DNA of 63,798 nt from Bacteroidales bacterium (lineage in GTDB: Bacteria > Bacteroidota > Bacteroidia > Bacteroidales > Tenuifilaceae). Numbering within the stretch: the first letter of the stretch is position 1; each line of letters opens with the position of its first letter. A program made the translations under genes and the position numbers. The notes under the pieces are model-generated. The model was not told where the DNA came from, ran no database searches, and saw only the letters and a program-made list of their open reading frames with translations. Location of the stretch: the NCBI GenBank assembly GCA_016931855.1, contig JAFGDZ010000073.1, positions 1 through 63,798 of the forward strand. The letters are read 5' to 3'. Of the stretch, positions 52,886-61,465 are shown piece after piece.

Positions 52886-55612
52886 ATGATAAACAAGCAA
52901 TTAACATCCGCAATTAGCCTTAACAAGTTGCTTGCAGCACTGGCGCTAACACTGACGTTTTGCTGCGCTACACCCTCCTTTGCTCAGAACTCGCACAAAA
53001 CAGATAGCCTTTGGGCTGCATACAACACATCGCAAGCAGACTCAAGCAGAGCCAAGCAGCTAATAATAATATCGGAACAGCTAAGAAAGGGCAATTCCGA
53101 CTCGGCACTTATTGTGCTAGACATGGCCAAACGCATAATTACATCCAACATTGAGAGCTATAGCGGATTAACCGGTTGGTGGGACTACATTAAGCACAAA
53201 ACCAAGCATGAGTACGATTTAGCACAGTACCAAAAGCTCCTTGCACGCGCACTCAGAACCAACGGGCTTATACTAAGAGTAAAGGGCTTTACCCCTGCCG
53301 CGCGCGATTACTACTACAAATCGCTTATACTGTACAAACAGCTTAAGGATACGCTTAACATGGCCATTTGCCATTTAGATATTGGCACAACCCACTACTA
53401 CGAGGAGAGCATAGACTCCTCCAACATTGCATACCAAAAGGCATACAGGTACGCCCTTGAAAAAGGCGATAAACAGGTACAGCTTAGAGCCATAAATAAC
53501 CTTGGGCTAAACCAATGGTATAGCAGTAACTACGACTCGGCGCTTACACTCTACAGCCAGTCGCACACAATGGCTCTAGAAACTGGCAACAAGGAGCTCA
53601 TTGCGCAATCGTCCAACACGCTAGGAGCCCTTTACTACTCCGTGGGTAGGCTAAACGAAGCGTTCGATAGCTACACCGTTGCCGTTGACCTCTTTAAACA
53701 GCTAGGCGATAACCGCTCACTAGCAATGGCGCTATCCAACATTGGGCTCATATACCAGAACCAGCGGTTAAACCAAGCTGCCATTGAAATTTACATTGAT
53801 GCCCTTAAAGAGTTTGAAACACTAGACGACCAGAGGGGAATTGCGGCCACATCATCCAACATAGGAGAAATATTTATTCTGGAGGAGGATTTTACCAAAG
53901 CACTTGCATACGCCCAGAAATCTTACCAAATAGAACTTTCGCTCGACAACAAAAAGGGACAAGCAGCCAGCCTGCTTAACATGGGCACCTGCTACTCCCA
54001 TTTGGGCAGAAGGGGCGATGCAATGGAGGCATTTGGCAAATCGCTCGATTTATACACCCAGCTAAACGACAAACACGGCATTGCCCTTGTAAACACTAGC
54101 CTTGGAACGCTATTTACCCAAGTAAAAGAGTACAAAAAGGGCATTGAAGCATACGTTATAGCCCTTAACTACTCCAAAATTAACGGCAACAACAATCTCC
54201 ACATCCAATCGGTTCTTGGATTAGCAGAGCTTTACCTTCAGTCAAAAGAGCTAAAAAAGGGGCTACAGCACGCAACTCAAGGGCTAACCCTTGCCAAAAA
54301 GCAGAGAGATTTGCATGCCGAGGAAAAAGCGCTAGAACTACTCTCCAAGCTACACTACGCCTCGGGCAAAACAAAGCTTGCCTGGGAATACCAAAACAGG
54401 TACATACAGATTCACAACCAAATACTTAGCCAGCAACAACAGGAATCTATAAATAGGCTAGAGGCACTTTACCGTTTTGATAAGCAATCGCGCGAACTGG
54501 AAAGCCTAAAGCAGCAAACGCTAAACCAGTCTGCCGAAATAGAGAACCAGCAGCTGCTAATTGAGCACAAAAGCGTTAGGGCAAAGGCTACAAGAGTGGT
54601 AACGGCACTAATATCGCTAATAGCCATTCTTGCAATAGGCTTTACCATAAGGGCACGCATGCTTAACCATAGGCTAAAAATGCACATGGTCGAGATAAAC
54701 CAAAAAAGCGAAGAGATTACCGCGCAACGCGATGAAATTGAAGCCCAACGCCATGAAATTGAGACACAGCGCGATAACATAATGGTTCAAAAGGAAAAGA
54801 TTGAGAAGATGTTTAAGCAGCAAACGGAGAGCATTATGTACGCCAAGCAAATACAGAACTCCTTGCTGCCCGATAAGGATGCGCTACGCACCTATCTTGG
54901 CGATTTCTTCCTACTTTTTAAGCCTAAGGATATTGTTAGCGGCGATTTTTACTGGACCAGCCCTGTGGGCGAAAGCATTGCCTTTGCTGTTGCCGACTGT
55001 ACGGGACATGGCGTACCTGGAGCCATGCTGGTAATGCTTAGCTCATCGCTAATTGATGAGATTATTGGTAACCGTATTGATATTGACCCGGGCAAGCTGC
55101 TTACCGAAGTGCGCTCCTACATTATTATGTCGCTGTGGCAGCGCGGAACCGTTGGAGAACAAACGGGTGGACTGGATGCTGCCTTCTGCATTGTTGATCC
55201 CAAAACCCTTGTGCTTAGGTTTGCAGGAGCAAACCAAAACCTGCTAATTATGCGCCCAACTAACGATGAGCTGGGCTTAGCCTTTATGCCTATTGAGGTT
55301 AAGGGCAATAAGATGAGCCTTGCCATGAGCCCCCGAATGGCCGACTTTGACACCATTACGGTACAGCTACAGCCAGGAGACAGGCTCTACATTACCACCG
55401 ACGGGTTCACCGACCAAATTGGTGGCCCACACTACCGAAAGTACTCCAAACGAAGATTTGCAGAGGTAATAAAAAACATTTGCCACTTGCCTATGGATGT
55501 GCAAAAAAGCATACTTCAGGAGAGCTTAACCGATTGGCAGCAGGATTTTCAACAAGTTGACGATATAACAGTACTAGGAGTTAGGGTTTGGGACAAGTTT
55601 AACGAGCCCTAA
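52886..55612 (+). CDS. TPR-repeat SpoIIE (PP2C-type) phosphatase, first copy
   Basis: A 908-residue membrane protein. Signal peptide 1-34 (ending SFAQ). About 8-10 TPR repeats cover 110-500 (for example ALAYAQKSYQIELSLDNKKG). A membrane helix (about 572-592, VVTALISLIAILAIGF) is followed by a coiled coil with the repeated phrase EITAQRDEIEAQRHEIETQR. The C-terminal cytoplasmic SpoIIE phosphatase domain (about 670-905) has SGDFYWTSP, ADCTGHGVPGAMLVMLSSSL and TTDGFTDQIGG, with metal-binding Asp residues. It likely relays an envelope signal by dephosphorylating an unknown partner, such as an anti-sigma antagonist. The partner is not in the window. Confidence 0.88.
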   Translation: MINKQLTSAISLNKLLAALALTLTFCCATPSFAQNSHKTDSLWAAYNTSQADSSRAKQLIIISEQLRKGNSDSALIVLDMAKRIITSNIESYSGLTGWWDYIKHKTKHEYDLAQYQKLLARALRTNGLILRVKGFTPAARDYYYKSLILYKQLKDTLNMAICHLDIGTTHYYEESIDSSNIAYQKAYRYALEKGDKQVQLRAINNLGLNQWYSSNYDSALTLYSQSHTMALETGNKELIAQSSNTLGALYYSVGRLNEAFDSYTVAVDLFKQLGDNRSLAMALSNIGLIYQNQRLNQAAIEIYIDALKEFETLDDQRGIAATSSNIGEIFILEEDFTKALAYAQKSYQIELSLDNKKGQAASLLNMGTCYSHLGRRGDAMEAFGKSLDLYTQLNDKHGIALVNTSLGTLFTQVKEYKKGIEAYVIALNYSKINGNNNLHIQSVLGLAELYLQSKELKKGLQHATQGLTLAKKQRDLHAEEKALELLSKLHYASGKTKLAWEYQNRYIQIHNQILSQQQQESINRLEALYRFDKQSRELESLKQQTLNQSAEIENQQLLIEHKSVRAKATRVVTALISLIAILAIGFTIRARMLNHRLKMHMVEINQKSEEITAQRDEIEAQRHEIETQRDNIMVQKEKIEKMFKQQTESIMYAKQIQNSLLPDKDALRTYLGDFFLLFKPKDIVSGDFYWTSPVGESIAFAVADCTGHGVPGAMLVMLSSSLIDEIIGNRIDIDPGKLLTEVRSYIIMSLWQRGTVGEQTGGLDAAFCIVDPKTLVLRFAGANQNLLIMRPTNDELGLAFMPIEVKGNKMSLAMSPRMADFDTITVQLQPGDRLYITTDGFTDQIGGPHYRKYSKRRFAEVIKNICHLPMDVQKSILQESLTDWQQDFQQVDDITVLGVRVWDKFNEP

Positions 55613-58185
55613 ATACTTATCCCAAAAACAATTATATCATCTATTTGCTCATGATCTCCACGCCAATTGAGGTGAGTTTGGTACAGAATCTCCTTTTGCT
55701 CGGGCATTGGTTTATCCCATATTTCCAGAAGCAGTTCCTTTAAGCGCTTGGTCATAAACTTCTTGGCATCGGCGCCACCAAACTGGTCGGCGTACCCATC
55801 GGAGAAGATGTAGAACACATCGCCCTTTTCTATTGGGATGCAATGGTTTGTGAAAGGCAGATGGTCGTTAATATGAATGGCAATAGGCATTTTATCGGCC
55901 TTAAACTCGTTTAGCGCACCACCCCTAATTAGGTACAGCGGATTATAGGCTCCAGACCATTCCATTATCATGGCCTCATGGTCTATAACGCAAAGCGATA
56001 TGTCCATTCCATCCTTCTGCTCATCGGCCTTTCCCTTTTGCGACAGGGTTGTTTTTACCCTTTCGCGCAGGTAGTTCAATATTTCGGCGGGTTGTAGAAT
56101 TCCCTCCTTGTTCACAATCTCATAAAGGAACGAAACGCCCAGCATGCTCATAAATGCACCCGGAACGCCATGCCCAGTACAATCGGCAGCAACCACCACA
56201 ACCTTTGAGCCGCGGCGGGTAATCCAGAAAAAGTCGCCCGACACAATATCGCGAGGCAGGAAGAGCACAAAGTGCTCGGGCAGGTTTTCCTTTATGAGCT
56301 CCGGCGAGGGCAATATGGCGTTCTGTATGCGGCCAGCATAACGAATACTATCGGTTATCTCCTTTTTCTGATGGGTAATAAGCGCATTCTTTTCCTCCAG
56401 CGCCCTGTTGGCGCGCTGCTTCTCGCGGAACATCCTAAACATTAGCAAAGCAACCAAAAGGATAAGCATTGCACCAACTACTGCCCCAGCAATAACCAGC
56501 TGCTGACGCTGAATTACCGAGTCTTGCAGGGCTTTATCCCTGTTTAGAAGCTCTATCTCCTGCTCCTTCTTCTCGGTTTCGTACTTGGTCTGCATTTCGG
56601 TAATCAACTTCTGGCTCTTCTCTGTAAATACCTCATCCTTAATCCTTGTTGCCCGATGCTGGTATAAAAAAGCTCTCACGTAGTCGTTCTTAACAACATA
56701 CACCTTCGATAGCGTTTCGCAACCACTCTGCTCAACCTCTTTTAACCCCACGCTTTTGGCCAGCTTAACGCACTCAAGCATAAGTTCCTCCGCCCTATCG
56801 TAACGCCCCTGCCTAAAGCGGCTGTCGCCCAAAGCGTAAACAGTAGTAGCCAGCTCGTAGGTATTGCCAATTTGCCTTACCAGCTGTAGCGCCTCAGTAA
56901 GATGCTCATCGGCCTTACGCCACTCCCGCGCATAGCTGTAGGTTGTACCAAGGTTGGTTTTTACGCTGGCAATGTCGCTCCTCTCATCAAGTTCAGCAAA
57001 AATGGCCAGCGCCTGATTGTAGTAATCAACCGATTGGTTAAATGATGTTAGTATTTGCGACGAGGAGAGCTTAACCAGCGAGTCTTCCCAAGCCTCGCCA
57101 TAGCTCGCAATGAAATTATTGGTAGCTATGCGTGAGTATATTATTGCTATGTTATTCAAAATGCGGGCAATGCCAAGGTTGTCGGACTCTTTTTTGCGCT
57201 CGGCCCTAATCTCCTTAAAAAGCGCTAACGACTGCATGTAGTAATCCAAGGCCTTACGGTAGTTAACCTCATTCTCCGATGTTGCCAGTGGATTGCGGGG
57301 CATGCTCTCATATATTTGGGCTATACCAACCTTTGCGCTGGCAATTTGCTCCTTATCGTTTCCCTTTTCGAGAATTCCCAGCGCACGTTGGTACTGCGTT
57401 AGCGCCAAATCAAGGGAACTTAACTTGATATATGTTACCCCTAAATTTATGCACGCAATGGCGGTTCCATAGCTATCGCCAATGGACTGGCTTGCCTCAA
57501 TGTTCTTTTTAAAGTACTCGGCAGCATTGCTGTAGTCGGATACTTGGAAGTAGGTTTGCCCTATCTTCTCATAAACGTAGGCCACACTGTTGGTTATTCC
57601 CAAGAGCTGGTACTGCTCCAATGCCTGAAACAGGTACGTCAAAGCCTGCTCCGAGTTGCTGCAATCCTTTTCTAGGATGCCTAGCTCAAGAAGAATCTCC
57701 GCCTCAAGCGGCTTAATGCCAAACTCGCGCGAGCGGCCAAGGGAACTAGTAAGATTTTCGCGGGCCTGCTGGGAATCGCCTAGATAGCCATAAGCCTTAC
57801 CTATGTGGCACAATGCACGGGCAATACCATTTGAGTAATTTGCCTTTTGACTTATTTCCAGCGAATGCTGGTAAAGGGATAGCGCAAGGGAGTCGTCCCA
57901 GTTCTTGGTATAGTACCTCCCCATATGGAACAGCGCATCGGCTTCGGAGTTTGCTTTACTGTACTTCTGAGCCAGTTTATAAGCATCGGTGGCATAGTTC
58001 AGCCCCTGCTCATCGCCCTGCAGCTCCAACGAGAGCTCAAGAAGCACCGTTATCTTCTGTGCATCCCTAACCGACGACAGCACATTTTTTAAGCTATCTA
58101 CCTTATTGGCAAACACTGTTTCTGCATTAAGAAACAGCGGAACAATAAGTAGAAAGAACCAAAGCTTACACCTAATATTTTGCAT
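55609..58185 (-). CDS. TPR-repeat SpoIIE (PP2C-type) phosphatase, second copy
   Basis: An 858-residue paralogue of the neighbouring gene with the same plan: signal peptide (about 1-26), TPR repeats (about 45-500, for example EQALTYLFQALEQYQLLG), a coiled coil, a membrane helix (about 562-590, VIAGAVVGAMLILLVALLMF), another coiled coil and a SpoIIE domain (about 620-855) with SGDFFWITRR, ADCTGHGVPGAFMSMLGVSF and FSDGYADQFGGAD. Its stop codon overlaps that of the convergent copy (55609-55612). The ATG at 58185 is chosen; an upstream TTG is less likely. The C_GCAxxG_C_C gene lies 29 bases upstream on the same strand. Confidence 0.88.
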   Translation of the reverse strand: MQNIRCKLWFFLLIVPLFLNAETVFANKVDSLKNVLSSVRDAQKITVLLELSLELQGDEQGLNYATDAYKLAQKYSKANSEADALFHMGRYYTKNWDDSLALSLYQHSLEISQKANYSNGIARALCHIGKAYGYLGDSQQARENLTSSLGRSREFGIKPLEAEILLELGILEKDCSNSEQALTYLFQALEQYQLLGITNSVAYVYEKIGQTYFQVSDYSNAAEYFKKNIEASQSIGDSYGTAIACINLGVTYIKLSSLDLALTQYQRALGILEKGNDKEQIASAKVGIAQIYESMPRNPLATSENEVNYRKALDYYMQSLALFKEIRAERKKESDNLGIARILNNIAIIYSRIATNNFIASYGEAWEDSLVKLSSSQILTSFNQSVDYYNQALAIFAELDERSDIASVKTNLGTTYSYAREWRKADEHLTEALQLVRQIGNTYELATTVYALGDSRFRQGRYDRAEELMLECVKLAKSVGLKEVEQSGCETLSKVYVVKNDYVRAFLYQHRATRIKDEVFTEKSQKLITEMQTKYETEKKEQEIELLNRDKALQDSVIQRQQLVIAGAVVGAMLILLVALLMFRMFREKQRANRALEEKNALITHQKKEITDSIRYAGRIQNAILPSPELIKENLPEHFVLFLPRDIVSGDFFWITRRGSKVVVVAADCTGHGVPGAFMSMLGVSFLYEIVNKEGILQPAEILNYLRERVKTTLSQKGKADEQKDGMDISLCVIDHEAMIMEWSGAYNPLYLIRGGALNEFKADKMPIAIHINDHLPFTNHCIPIEKGDVFYIFSDGYADQFGGADAKKFMTKRLKELLLEIWDKPMPEQKEILYQTHLNWRGDHEQIDDIIVFGISI

Positions 58186-58214
58186 GGGATAGAATATCAA
58201 TAAAGCGAATCAAC

Positions 58215-58670
58215 CTAAACATGCTCTGTCTTTTGAGGGATTTGCTCGTCAAGTATAGCAGCCACACGGGTAACAATATGCTCACAAATCACTTTATGAA
58301 CATTTACTTGTGCGGCTCTCTCCGTTCCTTCGGGAGTAAACATGTTAAACCCCACAATACGCATACAGGTTACACCTCCAAACTCGGCAGCAGCCTGCTT
58401 CATAAACTGGCTAACACGCTCTGCGGCCCTGTCCTTACTCTCCAAATCATCGGGTTGGGAGTTACCGTACTTCATGCTAAGCATCATAGCAGCGGCGTTT
58501 ATGGCACCGCAAACCTCCTGCGAACGGCCAATACCGCCCCCCAAACCCGAGCCTAGCCGCGAAGCAACGCTTTCGGGCAAATCCAAATCGGGACCATAGG
58601 CCATTAGGATTGCCTGAGCGCAACTTAACCCACTACGAAACAACTCAATAGCTTTTTCCTGACGATTCAT
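58215..58670 (-). CDS. C_GCAxxG_C_C family protein
   Basis: A 151-residue protein of the C-GCAxxG-C-C family, predicted to bind a metal or redox centre. Cysteines: C17 (SCAQAIL), C54 (EVCGAINAA), C102 (VTCMRIVG) and C129 (HKVICEHIV). The second motif reads CGAINAA rather than the usual CGAxxGA, a small deviation. The family is widespread in anaerobes and has no established function. It starts a two-gene unit with the second TPR-SpoIIE gene. Confidence 0.85.
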   Translation of the reverse strand: MNRQEKAIELFRSGLSCAQAILMAYGPDLDLPESVASRLGSGLGGGIGRSQEVCGAINAAAMMLSMKYGNSQPDDLESKDRAAERVSQFMKQAAAEFGGVTCMRIVGFNMFTPEGTERAAQVNVHKVICEHIVTRVAAILDEQIPQKTEHV

Positions 58671-58737
58671 TTTTTTGCGTGCAATTTAACACTTTTAGGC
58701 TTATTGGGTAAATATCAACAGCGAACATTAAATGCTT

Positions 58738-58766
58738 TTGGCTGTTTAGCATAATTGTTACCTTTG
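58738..58766 (+). promoter_or_regulatory. Promoter of the metal-uptake operon
   Basis: TTG at 58738-58740 (in TTTTG), an 18-base spacer and TACCTTTG at 58759-58766 match the Bacteroidota consensus fully. A small palindrome GTTA-GTA-TAAC (58769-58779) lies at the expected transcription start and could be an operator. The leader is about 100 bases. Confidence 0.7.
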
Positions 58767-58877
58767 ATGTTAGTATAACTAAGGATAAAAACCCTACGTT
58801 ACGCATTCTGCACACAAAAGGGAACTAACTCCAAATCAACCTAATTACAAACAAATTAGTAAAACTATCACAATAAT

Positions 58878-59780
58878 ATGGCTAAGTTAACAAAAGCATT
58901 CCTAATTATTGTTACAATGGGCTTTCTATATAGCTGCGGAACGGGTAGCAGCACAAGCACAGAAAGCAAAAACATTGTTTCTGTTAGCATTCTTCCGCAA
59001 AAGTACATTATTGATAAGCTTAGCGACAGCACCATTCAGGTAAACGTACTTGTACCACCAAGTTCCAGTCCCGAGATGTACGAACCCACCCCAAAGGTTT
59101 TAAAAGATCTCTCAAAATCGAGCGTATATATGGCCATTGGCCCTTTACCCTTTGAGCAGGAGCTGGTAAAGAAAATTAGGGATATTAACCCTGAGCTTAA
59201 CATAGTTATTCACGCCGAAAATCGCGACTTACTGGAAGATAACTGCGGGCACAGCCATCATCATCACAAGGGAGCGCACTCACACATGGATCCGCACATA
59301 TGGTCTTCGCCAAAGGAGTATAAGCACATGGCACAGCAATCGCTTGAGGCTCTTATTAAGGCTTTTCCCAATAAGGCCGACCTTTTTAACCAAAACATGA
59401 TCGCCCTTTCCGCAGAGATTGACGCTATCGACTCTCTGTTTGCGCGCATATCAGCATCAGCAAAAATAAAAAAGTTACTAATATTTCACCCCGCCCTTGG
59501 GTACCTTGTTCGCGATTACAACTTAGAGCAACAAGCGCTTGAGGAGGATGGCAAAAGCCCATCGGCCGAGAAGGTTAAGAATATGATTAGTACTAACCGG
59601 GGCGTAAGCGTGGTGTTTATTCAAACCCAGTTCGATACTAAGAACGCCGAAGTTCTGGCGTGGGAACTGGGCGCCGAGGTTTACCCCATTAATCCGCTTG
59701 GTTACAACTGGCCCAACGAAATGAGGATACTGGCTAAAGGCGTTACCCTTGCTACAAAATCCGATTTCAACATAGAATAG
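58878..59780 (+). CDS. Zinc/manganese ABC transporter substrate-binding lipoprotein
   Basis: A 300-residue metal-binding lipoprotein of the ZnuA/TroA type (cluster A-I). Lipobox YSC gives Cys20. The typical fold begins IVSVSILPQKYIIDKLSD. A histidine-rich loop (CGHSHHHHKGAHSHMDPHIW, about 117-136) includes the metal-binding DPHIW, and the conserved IFHPALGYLVRDYNLEQQAL holds a later ligand. The His-rich loop favours zinc over manganese. It is followed 9 bases later by the ATPase gene. Confidence 0.9.
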   Translation: MAKLTKAFLIIVTMGFLYSCGTGSSTSTESKNIVSVSILPQKYIIDKLSDSTIQVNVLVPPSSSPEMYEPTPKVLKDLSKSSVYMAIGPLPFEQELVKKIRDINPELNIVIHAENRDLLEDNCGHSHHHHKGAHSHMDPHIWSSPKEYKHMAQQSLEALIKAFPNKADLFNQNMIALSAEIDAIDSLFARISASAKIKKLLIFHPALGYLVRDYNLEQQALEEDGKSPSAEKVKNMISTNRGVSVVFIQTQFDTKNAEVLAWELGAEVYPINPLGYNWPNEMRILAKGVTLATKSDFNIE

Positions 59781-59789
59781 CACACTACC

Positions 59790-60560
59790 ATGAACAAGAT
59801 ACTTGAGGTTAACAACGTTTCGGCAGGTTATGGCTCCGAGGTTGTACTCAAAAATGTAAGCATTGAGGTTTTCGAGAACGACTTTATAGGCGTTATTGGC
59901 CCCAATGGTGGAGGAAAAACCACATTCCTTAAACTGCTACTTGGGCAGCTGCAACCCATGCAGGGCGCCATACATCATTTTCCGTTAAATGAGGGGGAAA
60001 CCCTTTTTGGGTACCTGCCACAAACAAGTAACATCGATAAGAAGTTTCCCATTACAGTTCAGGATGTTGTGCTATCGGGACTACTATCGCCAAAGCGCTT
60101 TTTCGGCTCGCACACCAAAGCCAACAAGCACAAGGCGGCAGAGCTAATGCAAATGGCAGGCGTATTGCACCTAGCAAGCAAAAGTATTGGGGAACTATCG
60201 GGAGGGCAGCTGCAACGCACATTCCTTTGCAGGGCGCTAATTGCCGACCCACGCCTTTTGGTGCTTGATGAACCTAACACCTTTGTTGACAATAAGTTTG
60301 AGAAGGAACTGTACGAGTTGCTAAAGGAACTTAACAAGCAAATGGCCATTATAATGGTATCGCACGATGTGGGTACAATTACATCGTACGTAAAAACCAT
60401 TGCCTGCGTAAACCGTAGCCTACACTACCACAAGTCCAACAAAATAAGCCAGCAGCAGCTAGCATCGTACGACTGTCCACTGCAAATAATTACTCACGGC
60501 AAGGTTCCACACACCGTTCTGCTCGACCACAAAGAGACCCTAACCCCAAACCCAAAATAG
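59790..60560 (+). CDS. Zinc/manganese ABC transporter ATPase
   Basis: A 256-residue ATPase of the ZnuC/TroB type. Walker A GPNGGGKTT (37-45), signature LSGGQLQRTF (about 133-142), Walker B LLVLDEPNTFVD and switch His in MVSHDVGTITSYVKTIAC. In Walker B the usual DEPTxGVD reads DEPNTFVD. The C-terminus has CVNRSLHYHKS as in ZnuC-like proteins. It energises uptake with the substrate-binding protein and permease encoded on either side. Confidence 0.9.
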   Translation: MNKILEVNNVSAGYGSEVVLKNVSIEVFENDFIGVIGPNGGGKTTFLKLLLGQLQPMQGAIHHFPLNEGETLFGYLPQTSNIDKKFPITVQDVVLSGLLSPKRFFGSHTKANKHKAAELMQMAGVLHLASKSIGELSGGQLQRTFLCRALIADPRLLVLDEPNTFVDNKFEKELYELLKELNKQMAIIMVSHDVGTITSYVKTIACVNRSLHYHKSNKISQQQLASYDCPLQIITHGKVPHTVLLDHKETLTPNPK

Positions 60561-60572
60561 AAAACCATAAGC

Positions 60573-61430
60573 ATGTTTACCATTTTACAGGAAATACTAG
60601 AGTACCAGTTCTTACAAAATGCGCTATGGGCATCGGTGCTTGTTTCGGTTGCAGCAGGCATTGTGGGCTCATACATAACATCGCGCCGAATGGTCTTTTT
60701 AAGCGGGGGCATAACGCACGCATCATTTGGCGGCATTGGTATAGCCTACTACTTTGGCATTAACCCTGTAATGGGCGCTCTGGTGTTTGCCATTCTATCG
60801 GCCTTTGGCATAGAGGCCTTGGCCAACCGAAAAACGGTTAGAGAGGACTCTGCAATAGGCATCCTATGGGCGTTTGGTATGGCCATAGGTATAATCTTTG
60901 TGTTTCTTACCCCAGGCTATGCACCAAATCTTATGAACTTCCTTTTTGGAAGCATACTAACGGTTACGCAAAGCGATTTGCTGATGCTGCTAGCCCTAGA
61001 TGTAATTCTGATTGCGCTATTCTGGTTATTTTTTAACCCAATACTTTTCATATCGTTCGACCCAGAGTTTGCCCAAACCCAGAAGGTTCCCGTAAAAGTA
61101 GTGCAGTACATTCTTACAGCGCTTATGGCTGCGGCCATTGTGCTTAGCATAAGGGTTGTGGGTATTATTCTGCTGATATCGCTATTCTCCATCCCGCCAG
61201 CAACAGCCAACTTCTTTACAAAAACCTTTAAGGGCATGATTTTGTGGTCCATTGCCATTAGCTTAATTGGTACCTTTGTGGGATTACTGGCATCGTACCG
61301 AGTAAACATACCAAGCGGAGCAGCAATAATTGTGGTATTTGTGGTTATGTTTGCGCTTGCCAAGCTGGTATCGTACACCACAATGCGGGTACGAATAAGA
61401 ACTGAGAACAACAAGCTACATCAAGCATAA
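60573..61430 (+). CDS. Zinc/manganese ABC transporter permease
   Basis: A 285-residue ABC-3 family membrane protein (ZnuB/TroC type) with about eight helices. N-terminal QNALWASVLVSVAAGIVGSY and VFLSGGITHASFGGIGIAYY (about 43-62) are typical of the family, as is FGSILTVTQSDLLML. It is the third gene of the uptake operon, 12 bases after the ATPase. The coding end overlaps a possible lpdA promoter (61436-61443 just downstream). Confidence 0.9.
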   Translation: MFTILQEILEYQFLQNALWASVLVSVAAGIVGSYITSRRMVFLSGGITHASFGGIGIAYYFGINPVMGALVFAILSAFGIEALANRKTVREDSAIGILWAFGMAIGIIFVFLTPGYAPNLMNFLFGSILTVTQSDLLMLLALDVILIALFWLFFNPILFISFDPEFAQTQKVPVKVVQYILTALMAAAIVLSIRVVGIILLISLFSIPPATANFFTKTFKGMILWSIAISLIGTFVGLLASYRVNIPSGAAIIVVFVVMFALAKLVSYTTMRVRIRTENNKLHQA

Positions 61431-61435
61431 ATTAG

Positions 61436-61443
61436 TAATTTTG
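61436..61443 (+). promoter_or_regulatory. Putative -7 element of lpdA
   Basis: TAATTTTG at 61436-61443 matches TAnnTTTG exactly, 22 bases before the lpdA ATG. No TTG lies at the expected -33 position within the permease gene end, so the site is tentative. Confidence 0.4.
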
Positions 61444-61465
61444 AACATAATAAATACGTTAAACC

